Below the pieces are notes generated by a model, which saw only the letters and a list, made by a program, of their open reading frames with translations, was not told the DNA's origin and did no database searches. Below are positions 1 to 14,078 of a stretch of DNA of 64,000 nucleotides, piece after piece. A program made the position numbers and the translations under genes. Source of the DNA: Eretmocerus hayati (lineage: Eukaryota; Arthropoda; Insecta; Hymenoptera; Aphelinidae); NCBI GenBank assembly GCA_029851415.1, contig CM056742.1:155377121-155441120 (forward strand). Direction: 5' to 3'. Position 1 is the first letter of the stretch; every line of letters begins with the position of its first letter.

Positions 1-3000
1 ACAGTTTATTTCAAGTTTCTTATCCAAAAGAACATTATTCATCATGAAACGATCTGTTTATTCTAGAGATTCTCATGAAGATATATACTTGAAGGTTTTG
101 CCAAAAAACTGGACCAAATCCAATCTGATTTCTTTTTCAGTTGCTTATCAACAACCAAAATTGCATAAACTCGAATGGAATCAAAGAAAATCAAGAATAG
201 TCATTTTGATTCGCAAACAGTGGTGAATAGCTCAACTATTCTGAGGTTTTAAATGAACAAAAAAAATTGTCCAGGCTGTATATCCCCCGGAAATATCAAA
301 TTTCTTTGTACTCATCAAATCTTGAAAAAAGATAAGTTCTCGTAATCTGGAACGTAACGAAATTCAGTGGGAATGAATTAATTGGGAGGATGAAAAGCTG
401 GATAATAATCCACTTTGTCAAAAATAAAGTCCGACTTCGTGATACTAAAACTAAGGAAGAATAACTTGCCCAGGCTTACGTAGATCAAAAGGAACAAATG
501 ATTCTGGCTTTGAAGGGTATTTACAAATAACGATGAGCCACGAGTACAACAGGAAGGACAGCGGCGCTTTTCTTTGATATGTAATCGTAAACGGGCTTTA
601 TTTTTGACAAAACTCAACGTCAAAAGAGTTATCCCTGGCTAAAAAAAGACATCCACTCGTCCAATATTATATCTATATATTAAAGTCCGTCTATCAAATG
701 CACAAAATCATAAGAAAGAGAGATATCATCATCACACGAATATCTATTCTGGTTTCACGAACAAGCGGTCCGAAATATAAATTATATCTTGTTGTCGAGG
801 ATGTATCACATCAGCCTTGTTGCGTCGTCGTCGCCGTTTTATTCGTCACCGATTTTCAAATTTTGAGCGCGTGTTTCAAAATCTGATGAAAAAATTTCAA
901 TTGTCATCTCTCTGCTTTCCTCTTTCCCAAATTTAATTTTCATGAGAAGCTTTATAACCTCATATTGCGTCTGTCATTTTTCATTTCAAGTAGCAAATCG
1001 TTGAGGTCGCTGGACTCGTTGAAAGCTAAACATTACTGAATCTTTCATCAAAGCTCTCGGACGTCATGATTTTTTTGGAACGGATATAATAAATGTGTAT
1101 GTAAGCACTTGAGAGTATTAATGGAAAGCAGTTGCAAGCTTCGCTGAATTTATCCTTCGACGGTAAAAGAGTGAAAGATTCAAGAGCTCGCAGAGATCAT
1201 CTGAATCAATTTAAAACGATGAGTTGTATGAAAATTAATTCTTATTTTTGTTTGCGGACGTATGGAAGGCAGATTGATATGAATCAATGGAAAAAAATTT
1301 AGGGTTACCAAAGGATATTTATTATCGAAGGGCAGAGGAACGCATTCCATGTGAATATATTAAGTTATAATATATAATTCAGATGACCGACTTTCTCCTG
1401 TCTCAATCCTTCTACTTTATATTATATATGTATGTATAACATATGAGTTGCACGTACAGGAGATTGAATTGAATCATTGATGTGAAGCACGGAAAAGTAT
1501 TGAGTCACTGGGAATTGCCCGAGGTACAGATTTATAATTTGATTTTCTCATATCTACCGTACTAAATCTACAAGACAATTTGAACGCTGTTTTTACATAC
1601 TTATACCAATTGTGAATATAATTTCAAACAATTTTCCGTGCTTTTTGCACACATACAATTTATTGTAATTTTATCCATCCAAGGTTTTGAAAATACTTCC
1701 GCACAAATTAATTTTCTATTGCCCTCGATCAAATTGAACTCGATTGATCAATTTTTTGTAATATTTCGAAGATGAGATTGCTAATTTCCTGCCATTTATG
1801 CAAACTGAGTTTAGGATTTAACTGAGTTTGATATATTTGCTCAATTGCAATGATTGCGAGTCACATAAGTACCGCGAGACACGCTATTAGATAGTGGTTG
1901 TTTGACGAAATTATTTTTGATCGACAATAAAAAAAAAGGTTTTGTATTGATTTTGAACGTTTATTTGGACTTCCTACTATGTGATTAATTGAAAATCAAG
2001 TTGAAAACTGTATGGTACTCCCTGAATTTGAAATTGTGCAGATCTAAATATCTCCATAAAAGTTAATACCACAAAAAATTTATCTCTTACAGAATCATAT
2101 CTGTGCAGAATTTTCATCGGCTCCGAATCTAAAATCTTTAATTCGAGATAACGTTGGAATAATATCTTCGAAAATTCGGTAATTATTAAACCACAGAATT
2201 TGAGTGATGAAATGTGTCGAGGCATTGGCAAAGATGCCAAGAGAAAATTATGTGAGATATCGATAGAAAAGATTCACAGTGAGAAACTTGAAAACCTTCC
2301 AAAGGAGTTACTATAGAATTTTTACCTAATTCGCCTAAAAAGGCGTAATTTTGAAAAAATGGCGTCAAAATACGCTTTCACAGCATCGCCAGCTCATATA
2401 TATATAGCCGCCTCGAGCTTGTGTCGTAATCACAACGCGGCAACATTGGTATTACTCATAAAAGCTTAGGCTGTTGAATCCTGTGGAATAACCCAGACGC
2501 GGAAGGAAATCGTCCCGTCTTACCTGATGTGTTCCCGTTAATTCAACTCTCACTTCGAATCTCACTCTATTATATCCGACTTTGATCCGTTCTTCATTTA
2601 TGAATATTTTATCTTAAGGGATATACAAATTTTCATTAAATAATTTTCCCACGTTCACCTACAACATTTTGGTACATGAACCACGTCACATTATACACTA
2701 CTAATTTTTACCTGACGAGAATTTGCATTGGCGTCGGTGTATGTATCCGTGACATAATATGCTAAGGCTTTTCACCGATACGAATTGACCCTCCGGCACC
2801 AGCAGCATACACCAACGGTAATATTATGAATAATAGAGATCCCGATCCTCGGGACCCATTTCACTTTCAATAACACATGCAGATTTATGATTCCATGTAT
2901 AAGTATGTGCTTTATATATGCGGACTCAAGCCAATATAGTGTTTATTAGATGGTCATAAGTTGACGATACATCAACGACATTCATTTGTATTTATCAATG

Positions 3001-3448
3001 TTCGGCATGAAATCTCCGTCAATTAAGTTTGGTAGTAATCCAGACATCCCCCAACGAGTAATCTTCTCAGGAATTTATACTCTTTCAGATTACTGTTATC
3101 TTACATTTCACATTTTTTATCAATTTCGTGTACGACAATCTATTAATGAGAAGAAAAATTAGTAGATTGACAATCGCTGCATTATTTTTTTGAAAAATAC
3201 CAAATAGCATATTATTCTCAATTTAGAGCACAAGTTATCGTCTATAAGTGTAAAGAATATTCAAATGCTCAAAACAGCGCGTTTGTTGAGTTCCAAATCA
3301 CCTCTCAGAATTTTCTTGATATTCTCATTTTTATCGAAGAGTAATAATAAGAAACCGCACCTACGTTGATAAGTCCTAGTTATTTAAGCTTACTCACTAT
3401 CAGATTACCCACCCCCATAAGAAGTAATATATATACGTATGATTTAAC

Positions 3449-3490
3449 CTGAAGAAGGACATAATTAGATGTCCGAAACGCGTTGTTTAC
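3449..3490 (+). ncRNA. Hammerhead-like core, possibly from a Penelope-like element
   Basis: CTGAAGA (3449-3455) is followed by a stem (GGACA at 3457-3461 pairing with TGTCC at 3470-3474) and GAAA (3475-3478), then CGCG. This is the order CUGANGA, stem II, GAAA of hammerhead ribozymes. Similar CTGAAGA...CCGAAACGCG strings occur in minimal hammerheads of Penelope-like retroelements (established knowledge, from memory). Stem I and III partners are not clear, so it may be a degraded fragment. Confidence 0.35.
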
Positions 3491-5402
3491 CTAATCATAA
3501 GTATATTCAAAAGGACAGTCCAAGAACAGCATTAAAATCATAACCACCAGTAATAATAATAACAGTGTGCAATATATAGGTAGAAAATTATGAGCACCAT
3601 TTTTCTCACAAACGTAGACAATCAAAGACTGACATCTTAATGGGACAAATCCTCTCTTTGAAAATTTTGAGGTTATAATTGCCGACCACTTTACTGGGCT
3701 CAAGGCTCGCAAACAATTTGAGAAACCTTGAGTTTGGAATCCGGAAGAACTTGAGCATAAACTTCACTGAGGATCATAAACTTATTTTGCACTCATCTAC
3801 ATATAACCGCATAAAACTTTGTTCTTAGTGACGATAGACCGTCACTATTTAATGAACTCTATACCCTCGATAAAATGGTCTGAAGAAATTCATAGCCAAC
3901 GTTTAAAGACTTGTCAGGCAATTAGCGTGACTAAAGGATTGCGAAGAGTGAATTATACCGATGATCACCCTTTTACGACACTCTGATCGTCTACACGTTT
4001 AGGAAGAATAATATGTGACCATGGGTATACGGTGATTATGTTGAATTATATGGGACGTTGATGACCCACGGCAATAAAATCTTCTAATGTGCATAAAGCA
4101 TAATCTGATTTCATAGCTTGATCGTCGGCCAAGAGATCAACATGAGCTCGAAATCCACATAGCCACTACTATATAAATTACTATGAACATATCATCCGAC
4201 ATATTAATAGCTCGTTTTGTAAATTATATTGTATAAAAAGGGATGAACGTTATCTCCTATCCGGTAGTTTTGCATATGATGCACGATAGCCGACTCAACC
4301 TCAAAGATTCTGTCATTTTTGAGCAACAACAGTTCAAATGCGGGAATTCGACATTTAATTCGTCCATTTATTTTGTTCCGTTCGGTGGACGATATCAATG
4401 TCAATTTTTAGTGTGATCATCATCATGGAATGCATTCAAAAGTCGGGAAGAAATGCACACAGAGAAAAAAAATTTTTGGTCGTACGGCCAAGCGTTTTGC
4501 ACAGTGGCCAAAATAGAATTGCCCCAGCGGAACAACACCGATTTTGTTATCGCATCAATCCATCAGAACGGTTTGGCGATCTGGTATTGCTGCCAAGATA
4601 AATAACCCATAACCAATGTATTTCGAATTTCTTGGTATACTTGATGAAGTCACAGCCACATTACGACGATTTTGCCACAAAAGCATCCAATTTTTGGCCC
4701 GCAATGATTTACCGGTGATTTGGACGAGAGATTTTTCGGATTTGGAGGTTATTTGTATGACATTGCTGCAATGGGAAATCATAATCCTGTGCCTCTTGTA
4801 GTGAAAATCCAGTATTGGGCTGACAGCAATACCATGTAACAATACAGTCATATTCTTCGGACTGCAATATTGTGTTCTCAGTGCAGAGCTTTAGATGACA
4901 CATTCATGCAAGAAAGTATTAAACTGTGGATGAGATCTGGATTCTGCTGTAATGGAAAAGAGAAGAAATCAAAGAATGAAAAATTTGAAAACCAAATTAT
5001 GATAAGACAATAAAAAGCGTTTGTGATATCAGAAGCTTTTAAGCACTGAACAGGTTACAATTAATCTAATAAGCTGACCAAATGATCAAAAATTCATTCA
5101 AGAGCATTCGTGGAGGTCACTCTTACCTAAACTCTCTTCATCAAAACTCGGATTACCTTGGTGAATCAATTTTTCATAAAAACGTCGAAAACAAGACTAG
5201 ATAAACATGATGAGGCTAAACAAGCACCGCAACTTTATAACTAGCTCGTAGAAGCACGTTGAAAAATGATAGTTTGGAAGGTGCTTGCAAGTGAAAAGGA
5301 TAATAATGCTACTTGTCTGAGAATCGTGCACGAGTGCAATGTTCATCATGGAGATAAACGGGCAACTCAAACCTAAGACTATTCCATACTACAATATAAA
5401 CG

Positions 5403-5430
<28 letters not shown>
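5403..5430. repeat. TA dinucleotide microsatellite
   Basis: About 14 uninterrupted at units. Confidence 0.9.
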
Positions 5431-5433
<3 letters not shown>

Positions 5434-6212
5434 AAACTGAAAGGGCTGTCTCATCAGAGTGAAAATGCACTCGACGCTCATCAGTTATATCTTCAGCTAT
5501 GCATAGGCACAACTCTCTCGACGCGTGTGTACTTTGCATAGGTACATGCTCGAGAGTGAGAGAATCATATCCGATTCAGAGTGCAGATAAGTATACAATT
5601 CTCAAGTATCCCTTGGACAGGGTGAGAAAAACTTTCTCGGTTTGTAGTTTCTACTTGATACGCATATTGCAGCTTATAATCAAGTGATGTGTCAGAGCAG
5701 CCCAGACTATCATTTCTCTGCGTGTGTTTCTGATTTTCTGATGTGTATAGTCTGTGGGTGGTAATTAATCAGACTTGTACGTTTGTACAAAACCTAAGTA
5801 CTCGTAACAAAGCCTGTATAGAGTCCATTTTGCAGTTGTGAGCTGACTTCCGTGTGTAGTGCTTGCCACTCAAGATTCTCAATCGAAGAAATCATCAAGA
5901 GATGCTGTTATGATGGAACTTATCCATGCGTAAAAAAGGATAGATATCGATTGTACTCATAAAATACTCTATTTGAGGGAGAGATGATTGAGTTGCAGAA
6001 TACTTTGATGACAAATTTCATCCGAGGAGCTCAAATCTGAATATTTTGGATCTATCAACAAGGATAAACGCTTCAAGTCGATAGCGATGTGCTTCGTCGC
6101 TTTTGCAGTTGCGAGTTCAATAGACGAAAGACGAGGATGATTAGAGGGATTCGCAGATTAATTAAAACAAAAAAGTGGGGAATTTCTTCCATCTAGTCAT
6201 AAAACCCTGTTC

Positions 6213-6290
6213 AGGCCAGTACGGAGTCCCCGCAGAACCGCAACCAGACATGTACCGACGTACTTTCAGGTTGCGGTTGCATGCAATGAT
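6213..6290 (+). mobile_element. Fragment related to the 6871 MITE terminus
   Basis: The stretch from ggccagtacggagtcc through gcaaccagaca and caggttgcgg resembles the first about 70 bp of the element at 6871 in the same orientation. Partial and diverged. Confidence 0.5.
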
Positions 6291-6870
6291 TCTGGCAGCG
6301 GAATTGTTGTTTATACGCTTTTATTGGTACTAAAAATGTTACTTAGATACTAGGCCACCTGTGAAATCTTATAACACGATACCATGCAAAGTTTCATGGC
6401 ATTGCGTTCATTTAGGAGTCGAAAAAAACTTGAAGGAAATGTTTTGGTGGGACAGCGTGTCGTCGCCCATTCCGATTTATTCCTCAATAACAAAACAGAT
6501 TTGGCCGATCCAAGATAGTATCGCGTCTAAGGATTGGAATTTCTTATTGAATGAGTCCTCGCACGCCCGAAAATTCTGCATCTAGCTCGCAAAAAACTTG
6601 AACAGGCGAAAGCACCGACCATGATACCCAGCCCAGCGAGCCGAAGAGCTACAATTTTTTCGAGATATCGGAAGAATTTCTGGTTTTGGAACAACTCATT
6701 CGGCTTGAAATATTATGGCGTTTCACTTGTCATATCTCGTTTGGATCGGGAATGGGAGGTTGAAATACTATGAGGAAAAAAATTGATTCTCATCTCCCAT
6801 CGCATATGCAGTGCGATCAAAGCGCCATCTATTGAGCGAAATATCCGGATTTTCTCCGGACTGGCCTTAA

Positions 6871-7360
6871 GGCCAGTCCGTAGTCCCGCAATACTGCAAC
6901 CAGACACGCACCGGAGTACATGCAGGTTTTCAAACAATATCTAATTTTTAAATAATTGCAAACACTTTTCGGATGAAATCATTGAGTCAGCGCGCTTCCC
7001 AATAAAATTTCCAATCATTTGAGCTTTGTTGCGTCTCAAAATTCGTGGTATATTTTGCAGGATTTGGAAAACCGCAATCTTGAGCTGTCGCTGCCGCATC
7101 GTAGGAACCACGCTGTCATGCACTTTGCCATTTTCCAAATCTCGCAAAATATATCGCGAGTTTTGAGACGCGACCAAGCTCAAATGATTGGAAATTTTAT
7201 TGGGAAGCGCGCTGACTCAATGATTTGGTCCAAAAAGTGTTTGCAACTATTTAGAAATTAAATATTGTTGGAATTACGCTATGCAAATCACCGTCACAGT
7301 GCAAATCACAGTGGCACCATGTATGGAGTAGTGAGCAAGTGTAAGCACTACGGACTGGCC
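6871..7360. mobile_element. Foldback MITE with TTAA duplication
   Basis: Starts GGCCAGTCCGTAGT and ends ACTACGGACTGGCC, flanked on both sides by TTAA (6867-6870 and 7361-7364). The interior is near-palindromic: about 6940-7079 is the inverted copy of about 7130-7262 around a 50-bp centre. TTAA is the target site of the piggyBac superfamily. No transposase is present. The left flank (ggactggcc) mirrors the terminus, suggesting insertion into or next to another copy. Confidence 0.8.
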
Positions 7361-7981
7361 TTAAGGAGTCGCTCAAAAACATTCAAATCCTGAGGTCGTT
7401 ACTGTAAATGAAGTGAGTTTCGCTTCATTTTATCGACGACTCATAGCTCCATAACCTTCAGCTGTCCCAGAATTTTCCAGCTACTTTTCATCAAACTCGA
7501 CAGGTATGGAAGACTAATGACACGAGTCTGCACGTGAATTGCGAGGTGAATTGCTCAGATGTAGACGCCCTCATATTGGCCTGTAATGAATGCAATGAGC
7601 TGCACACACGGTAGTATGGGCTCAAAATCCAGGGCATTCCAGGCAGCTCAAAGGAAAAATGAAGATTTATCTGGTAGTTCTCGAAAGTTCGCGGGAATAT
7701 GAGTGAATCATTCAATAAGAGTATCAGTGTGGGTGTGGATGGAATCCATTCAAATACTTGATGGTGGATACTACAATCCAAGTATGAGTTATGTACCTAC
7801 ACAGAGCAAAGAATTGCGACCTGATTTCTCGATTATATTTGATAATGGAAGGTGGGCGTTTAAATAATTGGTTATTACGTATGTCTACCCCTCTTTTGGG
7901 ATATTCTAGTCAGTATAGACATCTGGTGGCGGTACGGTCATATGGAGTGCTGGATATATCAACCGCTTAGCTGGGACCGTA

Positions 7982-8284
7982 CCTAAAATGAATTTCTCAT
8001 TTGAAATGATTCATGGGTTTGGAATACTAGAAATAACTTCTTTGAGGAATGATGTAATATAGGAATGACTCATTTGGGGATGAGTCATTTGGAAAATCTG
8101 ATTGAAAATGAGTACTCTAACGTCTTGCAACGTAGAGAGGAGTTCAATTAAACGTGAAAGTATTCTCAAGAGTCCCTAATGAGTCATTTCCAGTGACCCA
8201 TATCTATTGTTTCTCGTTCCTCAAATGAGTCATTTCTAGTATGCCAAAGCCCCGAGCTATTTCAAATGAGTCATTCATCTTAGG
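7982..8284. mobile_element. 303-bp TIR MITE with TA duplication
   Basis: Ends CCTAAAATGAA and TTCATCTTAGG, flanked by TA (7980-7981, 8285-8286). The arms share atttgaaat, a gggtttggaatactag versus ctagtatgccaaagcc pair, and many aaatgagtcatt units on both strands. Pattern fits a Tc1/mariner-type non-autonomous element. Confidence 0.7.
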
Positions 8285-11200
8285 TAAAAAGTACAGTCTA
8301 TGAAAAGTCTAAACCTTGAAAAGCTGGACCTGGGATTTTTCCCAGAAGAGCTTTGGAACACAAGTTTCTCTCTGACAGCAGGAAGCTCAAATTCCATCAA
8401 ATCTTGAGATTTCTGTCGCGATAACTAGCAAGATTCAAATGACTCAATAAGTAGGCAATTCTAGGGAGACGAACGAATGCTCCTTCGACACGCAACTATA
8501 CCTTTTCCAGCACCCATACCCAACAATAATTGCGTGTTCATGCATCACAAGCAGCGGACTCTGGCGGCTAAATACTTAGCCATAAGATAAAATCCGTGCA
8601 TAATCGGGCATAGTTATTCGAGAACCCAATGACCACGCTTTTGCATCACTCGGAATTTAACGAAAACACAGAAGCATATATAGCAAGATCTCAAGTTCTG
8701 GATGTGTTATAAGCCAGCAGGAGCGTGTGCTAAATCGTATATAAATGCAAATGAATCGAGGCCCGATTTTACGATTACGAGGAAAAACAGCAACAACAGC
8801 AGCAGTGGCAGCATCAGAAGCAGTTTAAAACGTACGGATGTTAACTTTTCGTGTTTGAAAGACCTCACGATGGCTAAATTGTGAAATATAGCGTGGACCA
8901 GTGCACGCATATATGAACAGACGTATAAATTTTGAGAAAGAGACCGTGTTATTAGGCCTGTTCCTATAAATACAAGGTATTTTCTAACACCGGAGAATAT
9001 ACCGATAGAATTTGAGACTTACACATTAGGACCACCTGATTTGACAGCGAAAAGTATTCAAAGATGTGATTTGTGTGCATGTTATATCATGGTGTAGAGG
9101 TTAAGGTACTATTGCATGGGGTGCGGGTGATTGAGAGCAGTTTCGTGTAAATAAGTCAACGGATCCGAGGATGAAGGAATGTTTAAAACACGCGAGGAAT
9201 GCGAGGAATCCTCTTTGGAGTTTGGAGTGAGAAAATCAGAGGAGAGATGCATCACATAGCTTGAGATGCAAAGGAAAAGAAGGTGGGAGATTGCATTCCG
9301 GTGAATCGAGCCGGAATCTAATCGATTTTGGACGATTACATTTTATGAGCTGATCTACTGATATGCTTGGTCAAAGATCCGAAACGATAGGAGAACTTGA
9401 TAATGATGTTTTATACAATGGTATCGATTGAGATGTGAGCATCATTTCGGCAGGTTTATGACAGATAAAACTATCATCTTGAACATATTGTGACAAGGAG
9501 ATCGAGTTATAATGAGATCGTTTTGGCACAGGATGAAATTTCAGTTATGTGAATGGAATCGGGGAGAATCATTCTAGAATGTAAGATATTCCACAATTTT
9601 TTATGCATTTTAATCAAAATTCTATTTAGATGAGAGTGACCCAATAGAATAAAAAGGAATCTTAAGTGTTAGCTGTGATGATTGTAGCTAAATTCTGATT
9701 TGAGAATCGTATTTTAGGTTTGCCAAACCCTGGTAGAAATTGTGAGCATTTTTTGGCCAGAAATTGGCCAGATCTAAGCTAATTGTATGGTTATCATATC
9801 TATATATTGCATGGGTGGCCAAAAAAATTGCTCACATTTCTACCAGGGAATCATAACGCGCATTTTAGCAAAGTAGTTGATAAGATATAGCTAAAAACGT
9901 AAAATTATATATCATTTTCGGTCATTCTTTCGAAAATTCCCTTCGGGAACATCACGATGATGACTTATTGAAATTATACCATTACCCTTTTGAGGAAAAT
10001 TGTAAGCGAATTCGAGACTGTCTATGATGATTCTCAATTGCTCTGAGACTGACTTCATTACATTGATGCAAAAAAGGACGATTCTTTGACCAATATTTTT
10101 GCTCAATGAGAACATCGCAGGATTCGGAAAACATCATTGATATTACATTTAATTACTCGGGAAGCTGTACACGAGATCAAGAGAATGAAAAAATGTTGAA
10201 TTTCTTACACATCGTATTTATAACGTGTAATCTTATCACCGAGTATATTCAAAAGGTTTGAAACATTAATTTAAAGCGAGCCTGATTGATCAAAGAGATA
10301 TATAGATAGAGCATGCTGCAGAAGTTGCTGAAGTCAAGCAAGAATTTCAAGACGTTCTTACAACCTTGTGACTTCAACGTATTCGTTACCGCGATGCATC
10401 TTGATATCCTGAAGGATGAAGATTGGATTTGCATGTCAGAATTTACATTTTAGCCTCTTACAACTTCATGACTTCACCATCATGGCTGTTTGTTGGGATT
10501 TACTTTGATATTGCTTTATGTATGAAGGTACCAAGACTAAATTAGCATATTTCATAAGGAAATATCGCTGAATATTTGAGCGAAAAATTACGGTAAAATG
10601 GTGAAATTGAGTGTAACTATGAAAAGTAATTCTTGTAGTCATGACAATGTTGTTTTTCCCCGATACGAAATATGATGAGAGTAGCCACTGCGTATCTAAC
10701 AATCGACTCAATATATGCACATTTCGAATCAAGAACTTTGAAAGAGAATACTGAACTATTACATAACGTATGAAAACTTAATCAATCGAAATTATAATCA
10801 TACATATGCAGAAATTTGGCGAGTTTTTAACATGAGTTCAAGTGAAGTCGCGTATATATGATAGGCAGCGTATTAATTAATTTACACGAACGAAACAGTA
10901 CACACGGGCTTAATGACCCCTGATATATGAACGCAAGCCGCACTTTGTAATAAATCAACATCCGTAGCGTGAAAATCAAGATTAATTCACACATTTATCT
11001 TGCGTCCTCAGCCAAGATGAGGCACGAGTAAATAAAATCATGAAAGGTGTACGTGAACGGATCTTTCTCAGAGAAAAGTGAATATTAGTACTTACGATTT
11101 TGATACTACTTATTTCAAATTCATTGAGTTTTATCAGTTAAATATATTAATATTGTATAATAATGTGGGGCGATTTTTCGATAAACTTCGTCGTTTTGGA

Positions 11201-11382
11201 CAGCCACAATCGGCAAGTAACAAAATTTTGGCCAATCATCATTTTGAATTGGCTAAGGGACTTAGATTCGACATATCGGTGATCATTTTGATCAAGAAAT
11301 ATTACAAGAATCTCAATCTTGATATGACCGAAATACCTCTAAAGTCTGTGTAACTATTTGTTGTTTGTCTAGAGCAATGCTA
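8285..11382. other. Non-coding stretch
   Basis: Contains the 121-bp mini-element at 9728-9848. Otherwise no repeat structure or coding frame seen. Confidence 0.55.
9728..9848. mobile_element. 121-bp TIR mini-element
   Basis: Begins ccctggtagaaattgtgagc and ends with its near inverse, gctcacatttctaccaggg, with ttttttggcca and tggccaaaaaa further in. Arms of about 33 bp around a 55-bp centre. The target duplication is not clear. Confidence 0.65.
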
Positions 11383-11552
11383 AGGCGAGTGTGCCTAATA
11401 TGCCCCCATTCCCTAATTTGCCCCCACTCAAGTTCCCGAATGTACAAACCCGCAGACCTTGCCGTGCACTTATTCCATGTTTGTTATGTTGAAGTATGAG
11501 ATAATCAACGTTTTGGACCGATTCTAAATGACACGTGCATTTCTTAGAAGAA

Positions 11553-14078
11553 ATACGCTGCTAAATGAGATTAGCAGAATGCTTTCTCTTAGCGAAATAG
11601 TTTAAGAGGTTCACTGAACCTAATGAGAAATCTGCAAAACTGATCAAATTCCAAAATGATGATTGGGATTCCTACGGAATAATTTTATTTTTTAATCTAA
11701 TTTAATTGCATTTCATATCACACTCACAATCCAATGATTGGATCCAACCAATCGATGTAGAATGAGGGAAAAGTATCTCTCTAGTCCATTAAAAGGTGGA
11801 TAGATTAGTTGTAGAGGGAGATATGAGGATAAAATGAATTTTAGCTGCAATTTTCCTCTAATATTTTGGGTTATTATTACGAGATTCACTTTTAGGGGAA
11901 TTAAGATGACCTAAACTGGGGTTTTTAATGGAAGATATGTAGTCTGGTTGAGGGAAAATTTTGATACAGTTGGTGAGAAGATCATAAAAATGGAGTTTTA
12001 AAAAAAAAATTTGGATTTTTCGGGAATAAATTGGATTTTGAATGTATTCAAAAGGATTTTGAGAAATTCGGTATCAACTAATCGATTTAGAACGATGAAA
12101 AAGTATAAACTTAGTTGAGTAAAATTTGTATATATTAGTTTAGGGGGTGGGTAATAGCGAAAAAATGAATTTTAGATGCGATTTCTTTCTGATATTTTGA
12201 GTTATTATAAGAAGATTGCCTTTTAGGGGAATTCAGATGACCTAAACTAGGGTTTTCCATGGAATATATGTAGTATGGTTGAGGGCAAATTTTAATATAG
12301 TTGGTGTAAGGATTATAAAAATGAAGTATTCTGAAAAAAATTGGATTTTTCGGGAGTAAAACGGATTTTGAATGTATTAAAACGGATTTTGAGAAAATTC
12401 GGTATCAACCAATCGATTTAGAACGATGAAAAAGTATCGACTCAGTTGAGTAAAATTTGAATAAAGTAATTTAGAGGAGAGATATGAGGAAAGTATGAAT
12501 ATTGAAAAAAATATTTTTGTATATTTTGAGATATTTTTTTGAGGAAAATAGTTATCGGGATTTGGGCTACCTAAAGTGAGGTTTTTTTAGCAAAATGTGT
12601 AATTTGGTTAAAACAGAATTTCGATAGAATAGGTCTAAACATGCTCAAATTGCTGTTTTTGTTGGAAATTATGGTTTTTTTATAAAAATTTACGTTGATG
12701 GAGTTTGAATGAAATTTCGGTATTAACCAAAAGATAGATTGAGCCAAAAAAACCATAGCCTAAGTAATCAAAATTGGGGTAAGGTGAAGTTAGAAAGAGA
12801 TATTTTAGTATGAAAGTACACAATTTCAGCGATTTTACCTCAAAAAACGTTTAAATCAGATTCGATTTGGAGAGGAGACCAGACAAATCACTGGTCTCAT
12901 CTCTGAGTGATTCTCTACAACTTGTAGAGAAGCAAAAATCGATAAAGTGGAGTGTAGAAGAGAAAGCGTGGCGCAAAAAAAAAAAAAAAAACAACACACA
13001 GACACAGACAAAGGGCCGGAGAGATGAGTCACTGGGGGGTTTTTGAGGGTTATAAGGGGAAAAGTGTTACTTACAATCGTTAGATTTTGGCGAGAGGAAT
13101 AAGATGGTTAAAGCACTTTTTTGATAAGATGAATTATGTTGAAGAAAATATTGGGTTGAATGGGAGTATTTTGAAAAAATTTGGATTTTTCGGGAATAAA
13201 TGGGATTTTGAATGTATTAAAACGGATTTTGAGAAAATTCGGTATCAACCAATCGATTTAGAACGATGAAAAAGTATCAACTTAGTTGAGTAAAATTTGA
13301 ATAAAGTAGTTTAGAGGAGAGATATGAGGAAAGTATGAAAATTGAAAAAAATATTTTTGTATATTTTGGGTTATTTTTTTGAGGAAAATAGTTATGGGGA
13401 TTTGGGCTACCTAAAGTGAGGTTTTTCTAACAAAACGAGTAATTTGGTTAAAACAGAATTTCGATAGGATAGGTCTAAACATGCTCAAATTGCTGTTTTT
13501 GTTGGAAATTTTGGTTTTTTTATAAAAATTTACGTTGATGGAGTTTGAATGGAATTTCGGCATTAACCAAAAGATAGATTGAGCCAAAAAAACCATAGCC
13601 TAGGTAATCAAAATTGGGGTAAGGTGAAGTTAGAAAGAGATATTTTAGTATGAAAGTACACAATTTCAGCGATTTTACCTCAAAAAACGTTCAAATTAAA
13701 TTCGATTTGGAGAGGAGACCAGGCAAATCACTGGTCTCATCTCTGAGACATTCTCTACAACTTGTAGAAAAGCAAAAATCGATAGAGTGGAGTGTAGAAG
13801 AGAAAGCGTGGCGCAAAAAAAACAACACACATACACACACACACACACAGACACAGACAAAGGGCCGGAGAGATGAGTCACTGGGGGGTTTTTGAGGATT
13901 CTAAGGGGAAAAGTGTTACTTACAATCGTTAGATTTTGGCGAGAGGAATAAGATGGTTAAAGCACTTTTTTGATAAGATGAATTATGTTGAAGAAAATAT
14001 TGGGTTGAATGGAAAAATTGATCAAAAATTTGCTGTGTCGAAAACAAAGCTTTCTCTTTAGAGAAAGCAAAAAAGTGG
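11553..14078. repeat. Repeat family with ends TGCTTTCTCT, inside composite element
   Basis: Starts near a hairpin (ctgctaa/ttagcag at 11560-11579) followed by tgctttctctta, and ends in ctttctctttagagaaagca (14051-14070). So it has an inverted TGCTTTCTCT at both ends. A shorter relative lies at 54205-55650. Interior is AT-rich, with no coding sense. Confidence 0.6.
12329..14010 (+). repeat. Two tandem copies of an 840-bp unit
   Basis: 12329-13168 and 13169-14010 are near-identical at a constant offset of 840 bp. Examples: gatattttagtatgaaagta at 12800 and 13640; gagaggagaccag at 12869 and 13709. Copies differ mainly in an A-run versus CA-run (12975-13010, 13817-13858). A partial third copy of the unit start lies at about 11990-12328. 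Confidence 0.9.

Larger units (their letters stand above)
1..6212. other. Non-coding upstream intron or flank
   Basis: AT-rich, no frame with family-like sequence or codon regularity on either strand. Holds the TA microsatellite at 5403-5430 and the hammerhead-like core at 3449-3490. A run of tatatata followed by GC-richer sequence at about 2396-2440 looks promoter-like but is not otherwise supported. Confidence 0.6.

Noticed and set aside
2390..2440. TATA-like run followed by GC-richer sequence
   Set aside because: TA-rich runs are frequent here; no downstream exon supports a promoter.
6941..7261. Two similar 80-residue frames on opposite strands
   Set aside because: Product of the inverted repeat inside the TTAA foldback MITE.
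12571..13596. Two similar 61-residue frames
   Set aside because: They lie at the same place in the two 840-bp tandem units and reflect the duplication, not coding.
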